Positions 54,086-63,109 of a stretch of 64,000 nt of DNA are shown here, piece after piece. Within the stretch, counting starts at the first letter, position 1; every line of letters starts with the position of its first letter. Location of the stretch: positions 434,001 to 498,000 of the forward strand of contig NZ_CP019702.2 in assembly GCF_002005205.3 (NCBI RefSeq). The letters are read 5' to 3'. The position numbers were made by a program, and so were the translations under genes. The notes below the pieces were generated by a model. The model was not told the DNA's origin, did no database searches, and saw only the letters and a program-made list of their open reading frames with translations. This DNA comes from Rhizobium rhizogenes. Lineage in GTDB: Bacteria; Pseudomonadota; Alphaproteobacteria; Rhizobiales; Rhizobiaceae.

Positions 54086-54958
54086 TCAAACCTTGCCCGT
54101 TTCCCAGCCGAGCATCGCCCGCTTGCGGGTCAGGCCCCAGTGATATCCCGTCAGCGCCCCGCTTTTGCCGACGGCACGGTGGCAGGGAACAACGAAGGAC
54201 ACCGGGTTGGCGCCGACGGCAGCGCCAACCGCGCGGGAGGCGGTGGGCTGGCCGATATCGCAGGCGATGTGCGAATAGGTGACGGCGCGGCCCATCGGGA
54301 TTTTGAGAAGGCTTTCCCAGACGCGCACCTGAAAATCCGTACCGAGCAGCACGACGCGCAGCGGCCTGTCCGCCGACCAGAGCGACGGCTCGAAGATGCG
54401 CGCGGCATAAGAGGCGGTCGCTTCGCGATCCTCGACATAATCCGCATTCGGCCAGCGGCCGGCCATATCCTCGAAACAGGCCCGTTCCTCACCCGGATCG
54501 GCAAAGGCGCAGCCGGCAAGGCCACGATCGGTCACCATGACCAGCGCAAGACCGAAGGGCGAGGTGTGGAACCCGTAACGGATCGTCAGCCCGCCGCCCT
54601 TCGCCTTCCATTCGCCGGGCGACATGGCCTCATGGGTGACGAACAGGTCGTGCAGGCGTCCCGGTCCCGACATGCCGACCTCGATAGAGGTTTCCAGCAG
54701 CGGCAGGTCCTCCTCGCGCAACAGCCGCTTGGCATGATCGAGCGTCACGGCCTGCAAAAAGGCCTTGGGCGAAAGGCCGGCCCAGCGGGTGAAAGTCTTC
54801 TGCAATTGCGTCGGCGACTGGCCGAGCCTTGCGGCAATGGCTTCGAGGGAGGGCTGCTCGCGATAATCCAGCGTCAAAAGCTCGATAACCCCGCGCACCG
54901 TATCGTAATCCGAACCGATGGGGGTGATGTCTTCTTTCAGCGTAATATTGGCGTTCAT
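54086..54958 (-). CDS. Ada-like AraC/O6-alkylguanine-DNA methyltransferase
   Basis: A 290-residue DNA-repair protein. An AraC-type HTH (QPSLEAIAARLGQSPTQLQKTF, then LSPKAFLQAVTLDHAKRLL) makes up the first third. The alkyl-acceptor domain follows, with the active-site motif PCHR (Cys259) and the later LTGYHWGLTRKRAML. It lacks the Zn-binding Ada N-terminal domain (with the methyl-phosphotriester cysteine) found in E. coli Ada. The frame is open far upstream, through repeat C copy 3, but the ATG at 54958 follows AGGAGA. It removes alkyl groups from guanine by self-methylation. Confidence 0.9.
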   Translation of the reverse strand: MNANITLKEDITPIGSDYDTVRGVIELLTLDYREQPSLEAIAARLGQSPTQLQKTFTRWAGLSPKAFLQAVTLDHAKRLLREEDLPLLETSIEVGMSGPGRLHDLFVTHEAMSPGEWKAKGGGLTIRYGFHTSPFGLALVMVTDRGLAGCAFADPGEERACFEDMAGRWPNADYVEDREATASYAARIFEPSLWSADRPLRVVLLGTDFQVRVWESLLKIPMGRAVTYSHIACDIGQPTASRAVGAAVGANPVSFVVPCHRAVGKSGALTGYHWGLTRKRAMLGWETGKV

Positions 54959-55038
54959 CGCAAATCTCCTAACGGGTAGGAGAAAACCATTAAAGCGACT
55001 TCGTCTCCACCCGTTTCTTGCGCCGTACTCAGTTTCTA

Positions 55039-55154
55039 CCGTCATACCGGCCTCGAGCCGGTATCCAGCCAGCCCAAGTCCTTGGGCTGAAAGGAGTCTT
55101 TTCCGCCGCGCGGACGCGCGTCGGCTGGATTCCGGCTCAGGGCCGGAATGACGG
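55039..55154 (+). repeat. Palindromic repeat C, copy 3
   Basis: A 116-base copy of the element that flanks the GIY-YIG gene (see 36573 and 37028), in the same orientation. It keeps the CCGTCATACCGG start, the CAGCCCAAGTCCTTGGGCTGA core, the CGTCGGCTGGATTCCGG block and the ATGACGG end. It sits alone between the Ada-like and DUF2244 genes. Confidence 0.9.
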
Positions 55155-55175
55155 AGGGAGAGCTGGACTATCCTC

Positions 55176-55658
55176 TTACATCCGCCGCCTGACAGTCGCG
55201 AGCGCGCCGCCGAAAGCTTTCGCGAAGCTCTCCCGGTCATCCGGGTTGAGAAACGAACCGATATCGGTCGCCCGCCCCTCGCCCGTCACATGCATGGAGA
55301 CGATGCCGATCTCGTCGTGCCGCCTCACCCTGAAACGCGCCCAGAAGGGATTGAAGCGATGTTCCACCATCCGCCCGGCCGGAGAGAATTTGCGGATAGA
55401 CAGGCTGGTGCGCGAGACGCTGACCTCTTCCCGCGCCTTCGCCGCCCGGTAGTTGGCGCGGAAGGCGGCATAAAGCAGCAGAAAATCCAGCCCGAAGAAC
55501 AGGCCGACGGGCCAGGCGCCGGTAGCGAGAAAGAAACCGCCATAAAGGAGACAGGCAAGCCCCGACAAAAGCAGCAGCAGCCGGAAGCCGCTTCTGCCCA
55601 GCGAGCGATGCGGCACGAGTTCCGCCGCGAAAATCGGCTGGTCGTTGAGCGTATCCAC
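55176..55658 (-). CDS. DUF2244-family membrane protein
   Basis: A 160-residue protein with two hydrophobic segments (FRLLLLLSGLACLLYGGFFLATG and VGLFFGLDFLLLYAAF) followed by a beta-rich cytoplasmic part (VSVSRTSLSIRKFSPAGR, HRFNPFWARFRVRRHDEIG). The pattern HRSLGRSGFRLLLLL near the N-terminus and the WARF region fit DUF2244. Function unknown. It is divergent from nth with only 37 bases between the two starts, so the promoters overlap. Convergent neighbours to the left are the repeat C copy and the Ada-like gene. Confidence 0.85.
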   Translation of the reverse strand: MDTLNDQPIFAAELVPHRSLGRSGFRLLLLLSGLACLLYGGFFLATGAWPVGLFFGLDFLLLYAAFRANYRAAKAREEVSVSRTSLSIRKFSPAGRMVEHRFNPFWARFRVRRHDEIGIVSMHVTGEGRATDIGSFLNPDDRESFAKAFGGALATVRRRM

Positions 55659-55695
55659 GTTGCTTTCCTTTGGGCGGGCTGGCTATAGATAGACC

Positions 55696-56478
55696 ATGAC
55701 AGTTGCCAAAAAACGATCCAGCACCCAAAGTTTGAAAAAGTCAAATCCGGCATCCGCGCGCAAGCCGGCGCGGGTGAAGACGGCCTATTCGAAGGACGAG
55801 CTTACCGAAATCTTCCGCCGTTTTTCCATTCAGCGGCCGGAGCCGAAGGGCGAGCTGGAACATACCAATCCCTTCACCCTGCTGGTGGCCGTGGCGCTTT
55901 CGGCGCAGGCGACCGATGTGGGCGTGAACCGGGCAACGCGGGCGCTGTTCAAGATTGCCGATACGCCGGAAAAAATGCTGGCGCTCGGTGAAGAGCAGCT
56001 GATCTCCCATATCAAGACCATCGGCCTTTACCGCAACAAGGCGAAAAACGTCATTGCCCTGTCGCAGATGCTGATCGACAATTTCAGCGGCGAGGTGCCG
56101 AAAACCCGCGAGGAACTGGTGACCTTGCCGGGCGTTGGTCGCAAGACGGCCAATGTGGTGATGTCCATGGCCTTCGGCGTGCCCACGCTTGCGGTGGATA
56201 CCCATGTCTTCCGCATTGCCAACCGGCTCTGTCTTGCGCCGGGCAAAACCCCTGACGAGGTTGAAGACCGGCTGATCCGCATCATTCCCGAACAATATCT
56301 GTTCCATGCCCATCACTGGCTGATCCTGCACGGACGTTATTGCTGCAAGGCGCGCAAGCCGGAATGCGAGCGCTGCGTGATCGCCGATATATGCAAGTCG
56401 CCGGAAAAGACCTTCGATATTCCGGCGCCGCTGGTCGAATTACCCGCGCAGCTGTTCGGTGCGGCCGGCGGCGAATGA
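55696..56478 (+). CDS. nth: Endonuclease III
   Basis: A 260-residue base-excision-repair glycosylase/AP lyase acting on oxidised pyrimidines. The helix-hairpin-helix LPGVGRKTA (near residue 143) holds the catalytic Lys, and the catalytic Asp is in AVDTHVFRIANR. The four iron-sulfur cysteines lie at C217, C224, C227 and C233 (CKARKPECERCVIADIC). The N-terminal 30 residues are an unusual Lys/Ser-rich extension. The last 39 bases overlap the convergent CysZ-like gene. Confidence 0.95.
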   Translation: MTVAKKRSSTQSLKKSNPASARKPARVKTAYSKDELTEIFRRFSIQRPEPKGELEHTNPFTLLVAVALSAQATDVGVNRATRALFKIADTPEKMLALGEEQLISHIKTIGLYRNKAKNVIALSQMLIDNFSGEVPKTREELVTLPGVGRKTANVVMSMAFGVPTLAVDTHVFRIANRLCLAPGKTPDEVEDRLIRIIPEQYLFHAHHWLILHGRYCCKARKPECERCVIADICKSPEKTFDIPAPLVELPAQLFGAAGGE

Positions 56479-57177
56479 AGGATCACGCCGGCTGACGGCC
56501 TTGTGCAGATGCACCATCATCGAGGCGGCGAAAAGCGGCGTCAAAAGGTTGAGGAACGGCACCGCCAGAAAAGCCGCGATCACCAGCCCGGCCATGAAGA
56601 CGGTAGCGCGGTGTTTTGAGCGGAACTGCCGGGCTTCCTCGGGCGAGCGGAAACGCATGGCCGCGAATTCGAAAAATTCCCGGCCGAGCAGATAGCCGTT
56701 CACCAGAAAAAACGCGATGAGATTGACGCCCGGCACGAGAAGCAGCAGGAGCGCGACAAGGTTGCCGGCAATGACGACGCCAAAGAACTTGATCGATGAC
56801 AGCACGGCTTCGCCGACGGGCATCGCCTGACCGGGCGGATCGTCGGGATAGGTCTTTTTTTCCACCACCTCGGCGACATCGTCGAGAAACAGGCCGGCAA
56901 TGACGGCGGTGACGGGCGAGATGAGCAGTGCCAGCGCCAATGCCAGCCCGATGCCGGCAAAAATGGCGAAAACGAAGGTCAGCCAGCCCGCCCAGTCCGG
57001 CACGCCGGGTATCAGCGTATCGATCCACGGCAGCGCGAAATAGATGAAAATGGAGCGGATGGCGAACCACAGCGCCGCCAGAACGAGAAGCGTCAGCCCC
57101 AGCACCTTCCAGAACACCGACCGGGTCTCGGCGGCAAAGAGATTTTGAAATGCCAGCCGCGCCGCATCAAAAATCAT
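56440..57177 (-). CDS. CysZ/EI24-family membrane protein
   Basis: A 245-residue membrane protein with about four to six hydrophobic segments (VLGLTLLVLAALWFAI, LTFVFAIFAGIGLALALALL, VIAGNLVALLLLLVPGVNLIAFFLV). Family landmarks are PVTAVIAGLFLDDVAEVVEKKTYP and VNGYLLGREFFEFAAMRF. CysZ proteins move sulfate, but this genomic context gives no sulfur gene, so substrate assignment is unsafe. It overlaps the end of nth tail to tail by 39 bases. Confidence 0.85.
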   Translation of the reverse strand: MIFDAARLAFQNLFAAETRSVFWKVLGLTLLVLAALWFAIRSIFIYFALPWIDTLIPGVPDWAGWLTFVFAIFAGIGLALALALLISPVTAVIAGLFLDDVAEVVEKKTYPDDPPGQAMPVGEAVLSSIKFFGVVIAGNLVALLLLLVPGVNLIAFFLVNGYLLGREFFEFAAMRFRSPEEARQFRSKHRATVFMAGLVIAAFLAVPFLNLLTPLFAASMMVHLHKAVSRRDPSFAAGRTEQLRG

Positions 57178-57481
57178 TCGGAACTCCCCTGAACCTATCC
57201 GCGTTTAAAACCTTCGACCAAACGACAGATAAGAACTGGCCCTCCGCTCTGCAAGACAGAGGGATATGGCGCCAAACGTCTGAAATTAAACCGGAGATGG
57301 AATTTCCCTTGAATAAAAGATATCTCTAAAATATAATAATCCATCTATGATAATTCGCATTCCGGTCCGGTGGAGGACAAGGCCGGAAAAGCTCGCCCCC
57401 ACCGTCAAATCGCGGTTCGCACGCCTTTTTGCGGGGCGCGCGGATGCATCATCGTTCAATAAAGACAATAAAGAGGCGTTG

Positions 57482-58312
57482 GTGGAAAAGCTGTTGTTGA
57501 ACCTGACCCGTGCCATGAAGGCAGGCACGCCTTCCGAGCGCAAGATCGCCAAATATCTGATCGAGCATCTGGACGAATTGCCCTTCGAAACAGCGCAGAC
57601 GCTGGCCGCCAAGCTCAGCCTGAGCCCGATGACGGTTGGACGTTTCCTGCGATCGCTGGGATACCGGCAATTCAGCGATATCCGAGCCGATCTGCGCCAT
57701 GCCGAAGAAACGGCCGGCGCGGACCAGCCCGCCATGATCGACGGTGACGAGCGCCAGCCCAACCCTTTTTCGCAACTCCTGTCGCAGCAGATTCAAGCCA
57801 TACAGGCCGCTTTCGACATGACAGCGCAACCGATCTGGCGTCTTGCGATGAGCGAAATCGCCGCCGCGGCCGATGTTTTCCTGGCAACGTCCCCGGAAGG
57901 TCGCGGTGCCACGCGGCACTTCCATGGACGGCTGCTGGAATGCCGCGGACATGTGCAATATCTCGGCAGCGACAGCGCCGCCTACGTGGCCCTTTGGGAT
58001 TTCGATCCCGGACAGACACTTCTCGTCATCATGGATTGCGGCGGCAGTCTCGCACCGCTTCAGCACCTTGCGGCCACCGCCCGCAGGAGCGGCTACAGGA
58101 CGCTGCTCATCACCACGCGGTTTTACGAATGGGGACCCGAAAGTGCCGATCTCTGTCTTGCCATGCCACAGGCCCAGAACGGCGGACAGGGCCTGCTGCA
58201 GCTCGTCTCCCTCCTGGAATTCACCCTTTGCGCCCTTAGCGCCGGCGCCGATGACAGCGGCAGGGCAAGGGCAAAGAACCTGACGACCCTGAAGCGTTCG
58301 TTACGCAGTTGA
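57482..58312 (+). CDS. RpiR-family transcriptional regulator
   Basis: About 276 residues. An N-terminal RpiR HTH (TPSERKIAKYLIEHLDEL, then AKLSLSPMTVGRFLRSLGYRQFSDI) is followed by a SIS sugar-phosphate-binding domain (about residues 105-235). The start is uncertain: the frame is open from an ATG at 57347, which would add 45 basic residues. The GTG at 57482 with AAGAGG at 57471-57476 fits the usual RpiR N-terminus. It is convergent with the FGGY kinase gene at the end of the polyol operon and could regulate it, but this is inference from position. Confidence 0.85.
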   Translation: MEKLLLNLTRAMKAGTPSERKIAKYLIEHLDELPFETAQTLAAKLSLSPMTVGRFLRSLGYRQFSDIRADLRHAEETAGADQPAMIDGDERQPNPFSQLLSQQIQAIQAAFDMTAQPIWRLAMSEIAAAADVFLATSPEGRGATRHFHGRLLECRGHVQYLGSDSAAYVALWDFDPGQTLLVIMDCGGSLAPLQHLAATARRSGYRTLLITTRFYEWGPESADLCLAMPQAQNGGQGLLQLVSLLEFTLCALSAGADDSGRARAKNLTTLKRSLRS

Positions 58313-58349
58313 TTGCGCTTTGCGAGCGATAGGGATCGAAGGATCGAGC

Positions 58350-58398
58350 GGTTGCCCAGGTTTCTTCTCCCCGGCGGGGAGAAGAAACCTGGGCAACC
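58350..58398. repeat. Perfect 49-base palindrome with repeat A hairpin at its core
   Basis: Arms of 23 bases (58350-58372 and 58376-58398) pair exactly around GGC. The inner CTTCTCCCC/GGGGAGAAG is the terminal hairpin of repeat A, extended by a further 14 paired bases (GGTTGCCCAGGTTT). It sits between the convergent RpiR and FGGY kinase genes and may end both transcripts, though it has no T-run. Confidence 0.85.
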
Positions 58399-58427
58399 GT
58401 CAAAGCCTGCCATTACCCTTTAGAAAA

Positions 58428-60005
58428 TCAGAGGCTTTCCAGTTCCTGGCGATGGCGATGCATGGCGAGAAACCGGCGATAATCCCGCTCGTAATGCGCG
58501 GCGAGCGCCGGATTGCCGGAGATTTCGGCATTGCCCGGATACATGGCGCCCCCCGCCGCCGCGAGGTTCGCATGCACGCCGCCGGCTGTCGCCGCCGTCA
58601 TCGCCGTGCCGAGCAGCACGGCATCGGCCGTGGCGGGAACCACGATACGCTTGCCCGTCACGTCAGCATAAAGCTCCATCAGCAGCGGGTTCTTCACATG
58701 CCCGCCGGTGACATGCAGGCTTTCCACCGAATAACCGAAACGTTCCATCGCATCGAGCACATGACGCGCGCCGAGCGCGATCGCCACGGCCGTGCGCCAG
58801 TAAAGACGGCAGAGACTGTCGAACGACGTATCCAGCGTCAGCCCGCTGATGACGCCGGCCGCATGCGGATCGGCAAGCGGCGAGCGGTTGCCGTGGAAAT
58901 CCGGCAGCACATGCAGCCGCTCGGCAAAGGCCGCGCCCTCGAGCGCGCGCAATTCCGTTACCCGCGTCACGATGCGGGCATGCAACGCCGTATCCGGCTC
59001 ACCGCCCGCCGCATGCATGCGCACGATATGGTCAAGCAACGCGCCGGTGGCCGATTGTCCACCCTCCACCAGCCAGTGGCCGGGCAGGATCGCCTGCCAG
59101 TAGGGACCCCAGAGACTATGGCCCGGCATCGGCTGCTCCGACATGGCGACGAGGCAACTCGACGTGCCGGCGATCAGCGCCACATGCCTGCCGACATTAT
59201 CCGAAAGGCATCCGCCGAGCGCACCCAGCGCGCCGGCATAGGCATCGATCATGCCCGCCGCCACCTGACAGCCGGTATCGAGGCCGAGTTCAGCGGCAGC
59301 TTCGGGTGAAAGCGGGCCGATGCTTTCCCCTGGCATTACCGTGGTCTCCGGCAGGCCGGCCCGCTCCTTCAGATCGGCAAGCCCCGCCAGTTCCAGATAA
59401 TCCGCCTGCCAGCCGGGATTTTCCTGCGCCAGAAAATTCCATTTCGCGGTCTGCGTGCAATTTGAGCGCCTCGTTGAACCGGTCGCTTTCCACGTCAGGA
59501 AATCCGCCAGATCGAAGGCGAAGGACATACGCGCCCAGCTTGCCGGCATATGTGTCTTCAGCCACATCAGCTTCGGCATCTGCATTTCCGGCGAGACGCT
59601 GTTGCCGGCGAAATCCAGCACCCGGTGGCCGGATGCCGTCAGCCGGTCGGCCTCCGATATCGCCCGGTGATCCAGCCAGACGATGGTGTCGAACCGGTCT
59701 TGCCCCGTCACGGAAACGGAAACCGGCTCCCCGCCTTCATCGCGGATGACGAGTGAGCAGGTGGCGTCAAAACCGATGGCCGCGATGCTCCGCGGCAAAA
59801 CGCCGGCATCGGCAAGGGCCGCCTTCACGGCGATGCAGACCGCGTTCCATATGTCGGTGGAATCATGCTCGGCGTGGTTTTCACGCGGCCGCTGCATCAG
59901 GATCGGATGGGTGGCGCGGGCAAGCAGCCGGCCGGCCGGATCGAAAATGCCGGCCCGGGCGCTGGCGGTGCCGACATCGACAGCGACGAGATTTTGACGC
60001 ATCAA
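58428..60005 (-). CDS. FGGY-family pentulose kinase (ribulokinase-like)
   Basis: A 525-residue sugar kinase. The N-terminal phosphate motif is VAVDVGTASARAGIF. The FGGY-type GFDATCSLVIRD and WLDHRAISEA segments, GMIDAYAGALGALGG and IAGTSSCLVAM follow. The C-terminal GGHVKNPLLMELYADVTGK is the adenosine-binding motif. It best fits the D-ribulokinase/FGGY carbohydrate kinase branch rather than xylulokinase or glycerol kinase. It is the last gene of the smo-type polyol operon, where phosphorylation of a ketopentose would follow polyol oxidation. Substrate specificity is inferred. Confidence 0.85.
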   Translation of the reverse strand: MMRQNLVAVDVGTASARAGIFDPAGRLLARATHPILMQRPRENHAEHDSTDIWNAVCIAVKAALADAGVLPRSIAAIGFDATCSLVIRDEGGEPVSVSVTGQDRFDTIVWLDHRAISEADRLTASGHRVLDFAGNSVSPEMQMPKLMWLKTHMPASWARMSFAFDLADFLTWKATGSTRRSNCTQTAKWNFLAQENPGWQADYLELAGLADLKERAGLPETTVMPGESIGPLSPEAAAELGLDTGCQVAAGMIDAYAGALGALGGCLSDNVGRHVALIAGTSSCLVAMSEQPMPGHSLWGPYWQAILPGHWLVEGGQSATGALLDHIVRMHAAGGEPDTALHARIVTRVTELRALEGAAFAERLHVLPDFHGNRSPLADPHAAGVISGLTLDTSFDSLCRLYWRTAVAIALGARHVLDAMERFGYSVESLHVTGGHVKNPLLMELYADVTGKRIVVPATADAVLLGTAMTAATAGGVHANLAAAGGAMYPGNAEISGNPALAAHYERDYRRFLAMHRHRQELESL

Positions 60006-60062
60006 GACTGCAATTCCATCCCTTGCGCAACGACCTCCGGACGGCAGCAGGCAGAGTCCCGC

Positions 60063-60782
60063 TCAGCCTGCATCGCGTTCCGCCCGCCTGTCAAAACCGC
60101 CCTTCCCCAGATAATGGCCGACAAGTTGGACCAAATCCGGCATCGCGTCAAACACGGCATCCGCCCCAAGCCCGGCGATCTTTTCACGGAATGCGGGAAA
60201 GCGCGCGTGCGAACCGCCGGTGAAGGCAAAAACGCCCATGCCGGCTGCTTTTGCCGCGGCAATACCGGCCGGACTGTCCTCGATCACGATGCAGTGACGC
60301 GGATCGGCGCCCATCTGGCGCGCCGCATGCAGGAAGAGATCGGGTGCCGGCTTGCCGTTCTTCACCATGGTGGCGCTGAAGACATGCGGCTCGAATTTAT
60401 CGATCAGCCCTGTCAGCCCCAGCGAATAACGGATGCGTTCCGGCTGGCTTGAGGAGGCGACGCAGCGCCGCAGCGGCAGGAGCTTGTCCAGCGTTGCGGC
60501 AATGCCGTCAATCGGCCGAAGCTCGGTGCGGAAACGCTCGAACAGCGTCGCCCGCATATGGTCGAGGAAATCGATATCCGTTTCGACACCGTAATCCTCA
60601 AACAGTGTCGCCGTCATGCTGGCGACGCTGCGGCCGAGAAAGCGCTCATAGGCCTCTTCCTCTCCCATCGTCACGCCGAGATGGGAGAGCATATCGAGAA
60701 GGACGGAGATGGAGACCGGCTCGCTATCGACGAGAACGCCGTCGCAATCGAAAATCAAAAGAGGCCCGGTCTCGTCTTCCAT
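60063..60782 (-). CDS. HAD-superfamily phosphatase (beta-phosphoglucomutase-like)
   Basis: A 239-residue HAD subfamily IA hydrolase. Motif I is LIFDCDGVLVDSEP with the nucleophile and acid Asp residues. The cap domain is helical (SISVLLDMLSHLG onward). Motif II appears in VASSSQPERI, and motif III/IV in KPAPDLFLHAA and CIVIEDSPAGIAAAKAAG. The start is uncertain: an ATG at 60812 overlaps mtlK, while 60782 lies just after its stop. Neither has a strong ribosome-binding site. It is in the polyol operon between mtlK and the kinase gene and may dephosphorylate a sugar or polyol phosphate. Confidence 0.88.
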   Translation of the reverse strand: MEDETGPLLIFDCDGVLVDSEPVSISVLLDMLSHLGVTMGEEEAYERFLGRSVASMTATLFEDYGVETDIDFLDHMRATLFERFRTELRPIDGIAATLDKLLPLRRCVASSSQPERIRYSLGLTGLIDKFEPHVFSATMVKNGKPAPDLFLHAARQMGADPRHCIVIEDSPAGIAAAKAAGMGVFAFTGGSHARFPAFREKIAGLGADAVFDAMPDLVQLVGHYLGKGGFDRRAERDAG

Positions 60783-60789
60783 CTCATGG

Positions 60790-62274
60790 TCACTTTTCAG
60801 CCAGCTTGTCATCCAGATAAAGCTGCAAGGTCTTCGCCGTGCCTTCTTGCCACAGCGTCTTCAATGCATGGGCAAAGCGTTTACGGAAAAGCTCCGATTC
60901 GGCAACTGCTCCGAAGATATCCTCAAGCGCGAGAAAGGCCATCGGATCGTCCTTGGCCTTGATCGCCGCCGCCTGAAGCCGCTCGGCGCTGGCATCGTTG
61001 AAGGCGATTTCCCTGCCGCTGTCGGAGGTGCCCTGGAAATAACGGCACCACAGCGCCGAAACCAGCGAAAGGCCGACGATATCCTCGCCGCGCGCCAGCC
61101 GGTCGGCGGTGGAAGGCAGGATGAATTTCGGCTGGCGGTTGGAGCCGTCCTGCGCCAGACGCGGAATGGTGTCGCCGATCTTCGGATTGAGGAAACGCCG
61201 TTCGATCAGCGCGAAATAATCGGCAAGATTTGTATCGGGAACCGGCGGAATGACCGGGATGATCTCTTCATTTTCAAGCTTTGCCAGAAATGCCCGGATC
61301 AGCGGATGTTCCATGGCCTCGTGCACGAAATGAATGTCGAGCAAAGCCGCCGGATAGGCGATTGCCGCATGGCCGCCATTGAGGATGCGGATTTTCATGT
61401 GCTCATAGGGCGCAACATCGGAGACGAACTGCACGCCGGCCTTTTCGAGCGCCGGGCGACCGGCGGGAAAATTATCCTCCATCACCCATTGCTTGAACTC
61501 TTCGCAGAAGACCGGCCAATTGTCCTCGATGCCGAAATCGTCGCGGGCGATAGTGCGTTCGCGCTCGCCGGTAGCAGGCGTAATGCGGTCGACCATGGAA
61601 TTGGGGAAAGCGACATTTTCGCCGATCCAGTTGGCAAAGGCCGGATCGGACAAGGCCGCCAGCCCAACCACGGCATTTTTCGTGACCTTGCCATTATGTG
61701 GAATGTTGTCGCAGGACATGACGGTGAAGGCTTGCAGCCCTTTATCCCGCCGCGCCTTCAGCCCGGCGACGATGAGGCCGAACACGGTTTTTGGCGCAGC
61801 CGGGTTCTTCCCGTCTTCGGCAATGGCCGGATGCTGCGGGTTGAAGGAACCGGAGGCATCGATGAAATAACCACCCTCGGTAATCGTCATCGAGACGATG
61901 CGAATCTTCGGATCGGCGAGCGTATCGATGATGGTCTTGGTGTCGCCGACCTGCAGAATGTCGATCATCGGCCCGGTAACGCGCGCGCCGGTGCGGTTAT
62001 TGTCCTGCTCCACAACAGTGGTCAGGAAATCCTGCGCGGCAAGCTTTTCGCGCATCACTGCATCCGACGGCAGCACGCCCGCACCGATGATGGCGAAGTC
62101 ATGGTCCGTGCCCGTATTGAACAGATCATCCAGATAGACCGCCTGATGGGCGCGGTGGAAATTACCAACGCCGAAATGCACGATGCCGGCGGAGAGATCA
62201 GCACGGGAATAGGCCGGAATCGCCGCGGTTTTTCCGGCTTCGTCAAGCGTTGCGAGGGAGAGTTTGCATGTCAT
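60790..62274 (-). CDS. mtlK: Mannitol 2-dehydrogenase-type polyol dehydrogenase
   Basis: A 494-residue long-chain polyol dehydrogenase, using NAD to oxidise mannitol or arabitol to the 2-ketose. The N-terminal domain has the GVGNFHRAHQAVYLDDL start of this family and a conserved SMTITEGGY segment. The catalytic-lysine motif KIRILNGGHAAIAY (K followed by NGGH) is present. The frame is open to 62316, but the ATG at 62274 follows GAGG and gives the family length. It follows smoS and precedes the HAD gene in the polyol operon. Confidence 0.92.
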   Translation of the reverse strand: MTCKLSLATLDEAGKTAAIPAYSRADLSAGIVHFGVGNFHRAHQAVYLDDLFNTGTDHDFAIIGAGVLPSDAVMREKLAAQDFLTTVVEQDNNRTGARVTGPMIDILQVGDTKTIIDTLADPKIRIVSMTITEGGYFIDASGSFNPQHPAIAEDGKNPAAPKTVFGLIVAGLKARRDKGLQAFTVMSCDNIPHNGKVTKNAVVGLAALSDPAFANWIGENVAFPNSMVDRITPATGERERTIARDDFGIEDNWPVFCEEFKQWVMEDNFPAGRPALEKAGVQFVSDVAPYEHMKIRILNGGHAAIAYPAALLDIHFVHEAMEHPLIRAFLAKLENEEIIPVIPPVPDTNLADYFALIERRFLNPKIGDTIPRLAQDGSNRQPKFILPSTADRLARGEDIVGLSLVSALWCRYFQGTSDSGREIAFNDASAERLQAAAIKAKDDPMAFLALEDIFGAVAESELFRKRFAHALKTLWQEGTAKTLQLYLDDKLAEK

Positions 62275-62332
62275 GTCACGATCCTCGAAAGGGGAAACGT
62301 TGTTCGTGCCGGTCACCGGGAAACCCCGGTGG

Positions 62333-63109
62333 TCAGCTCATCCAGTTGCCGCCATCGACATTGTAGGTCTGGGCGACGATGTATTCGGCCTCATCGGAGG
62401 CAAGGAAGATCGCCATGCCGGTCAGGTCTTCGGCACGGCCCATGCGGCCGAAGGGCACGGCCTCGCCGACCAGCCGCTTCTTTTCACCGGCGGGGCGGTT
62501 TTCATATTTCGCAAACAGTGCATCCACACCGTCCCAGTGCTCGCCATCGACCACACCGGGCGCAATCGCATTGACGTTGATGCCGTGCTTGATGAGATCG
62601 AGACCGGCCGATTGCGTGAGGCTGATGACGGCGGCCTTGGTGGCGCAATAAACCGCCACCAAGGCCTCACCGCGCCGGCCCGCCTGGCTTGCCATGTTGA
62701 TGATCTTGCCGCCTTTTCCCCGAGCAATCATTGTTTTTGCGGCGGCCTGCATCATGAACAGCGTGCCGGATACGTTGATCGAAAACAGCCGCTCGTAGCT
62801 CTCGCGTTTGATCTCGACAATCGGTGCGAGGTCAAAGAGTGCGGCATTGTTGATGAGGATATCGAGCCCGCCCGCCTGGCCTTCCACGGTGCGGATGGCG
62901 GTGTCGATGGAATGCTGTTTGGTCACATCGAGTTCGACGGGATAGGCGTTCTCGCCGATCTCGCGGGCGGTCCTGCTCGCCCGCTCAAAATCGATGTCGG
63001 CGATGGCGACCGTCGCACCCTCGCGCAGATAGGCTTCGGCGAAGGCGCGGCCGATACCGCGCGCCGAGCCGGTTATCAGCGCGGATTTGCCCTCCAGTCT
63101 CCCCGTCAT
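62333..63109 (-). CDS. smoS: Sorbitol/polyol dehydrogenase (SDR)
   Basis: A 258-residue SDR that oxidises polyols such as sorbitol or galactitol. It has [15 protein letters not shown] (NAD motif), [14 protein letters not shown] and the catalytic YCATK. The stretches [32 protein letters not shown] and the C-terminal [14 protein letters not shown] match the SmoS group described in Rhodobacter and rhizobia closely. Its start overlaps the smoK stop by four bases, so the two are translationally coupled. Confidence 0.93.
   Translation of the reverse strand: MTGRLEGKSALITGSARGIGRAFAEAYLREGATVAIADIDFERASRTAREIGENAYPVELDVTKQHSIDTAIRTVEGQAGGLDILINNAALFDLAPIVEIKRESYERLFSINVSGTLFMMQAAAKTMIARGKGGKIINMASQAGRRGEALVAVYCATKAAVISLTQSAGLDLIKHGINVNAIAPGVVDGEHWDGVDALFAKYENRPAGEKKRLVGEAVPFGRMGRAEDLTGMAIFLASDEAEYIVAQTYNVDGGNWMS

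Noticed and set aside
60709..62574. A 621-codon plus-strand frame opposite mtlK and parts of its neighbours
   Set aside because: It is antisense to mtlK, which has full family motifs, and runs across three real genes.
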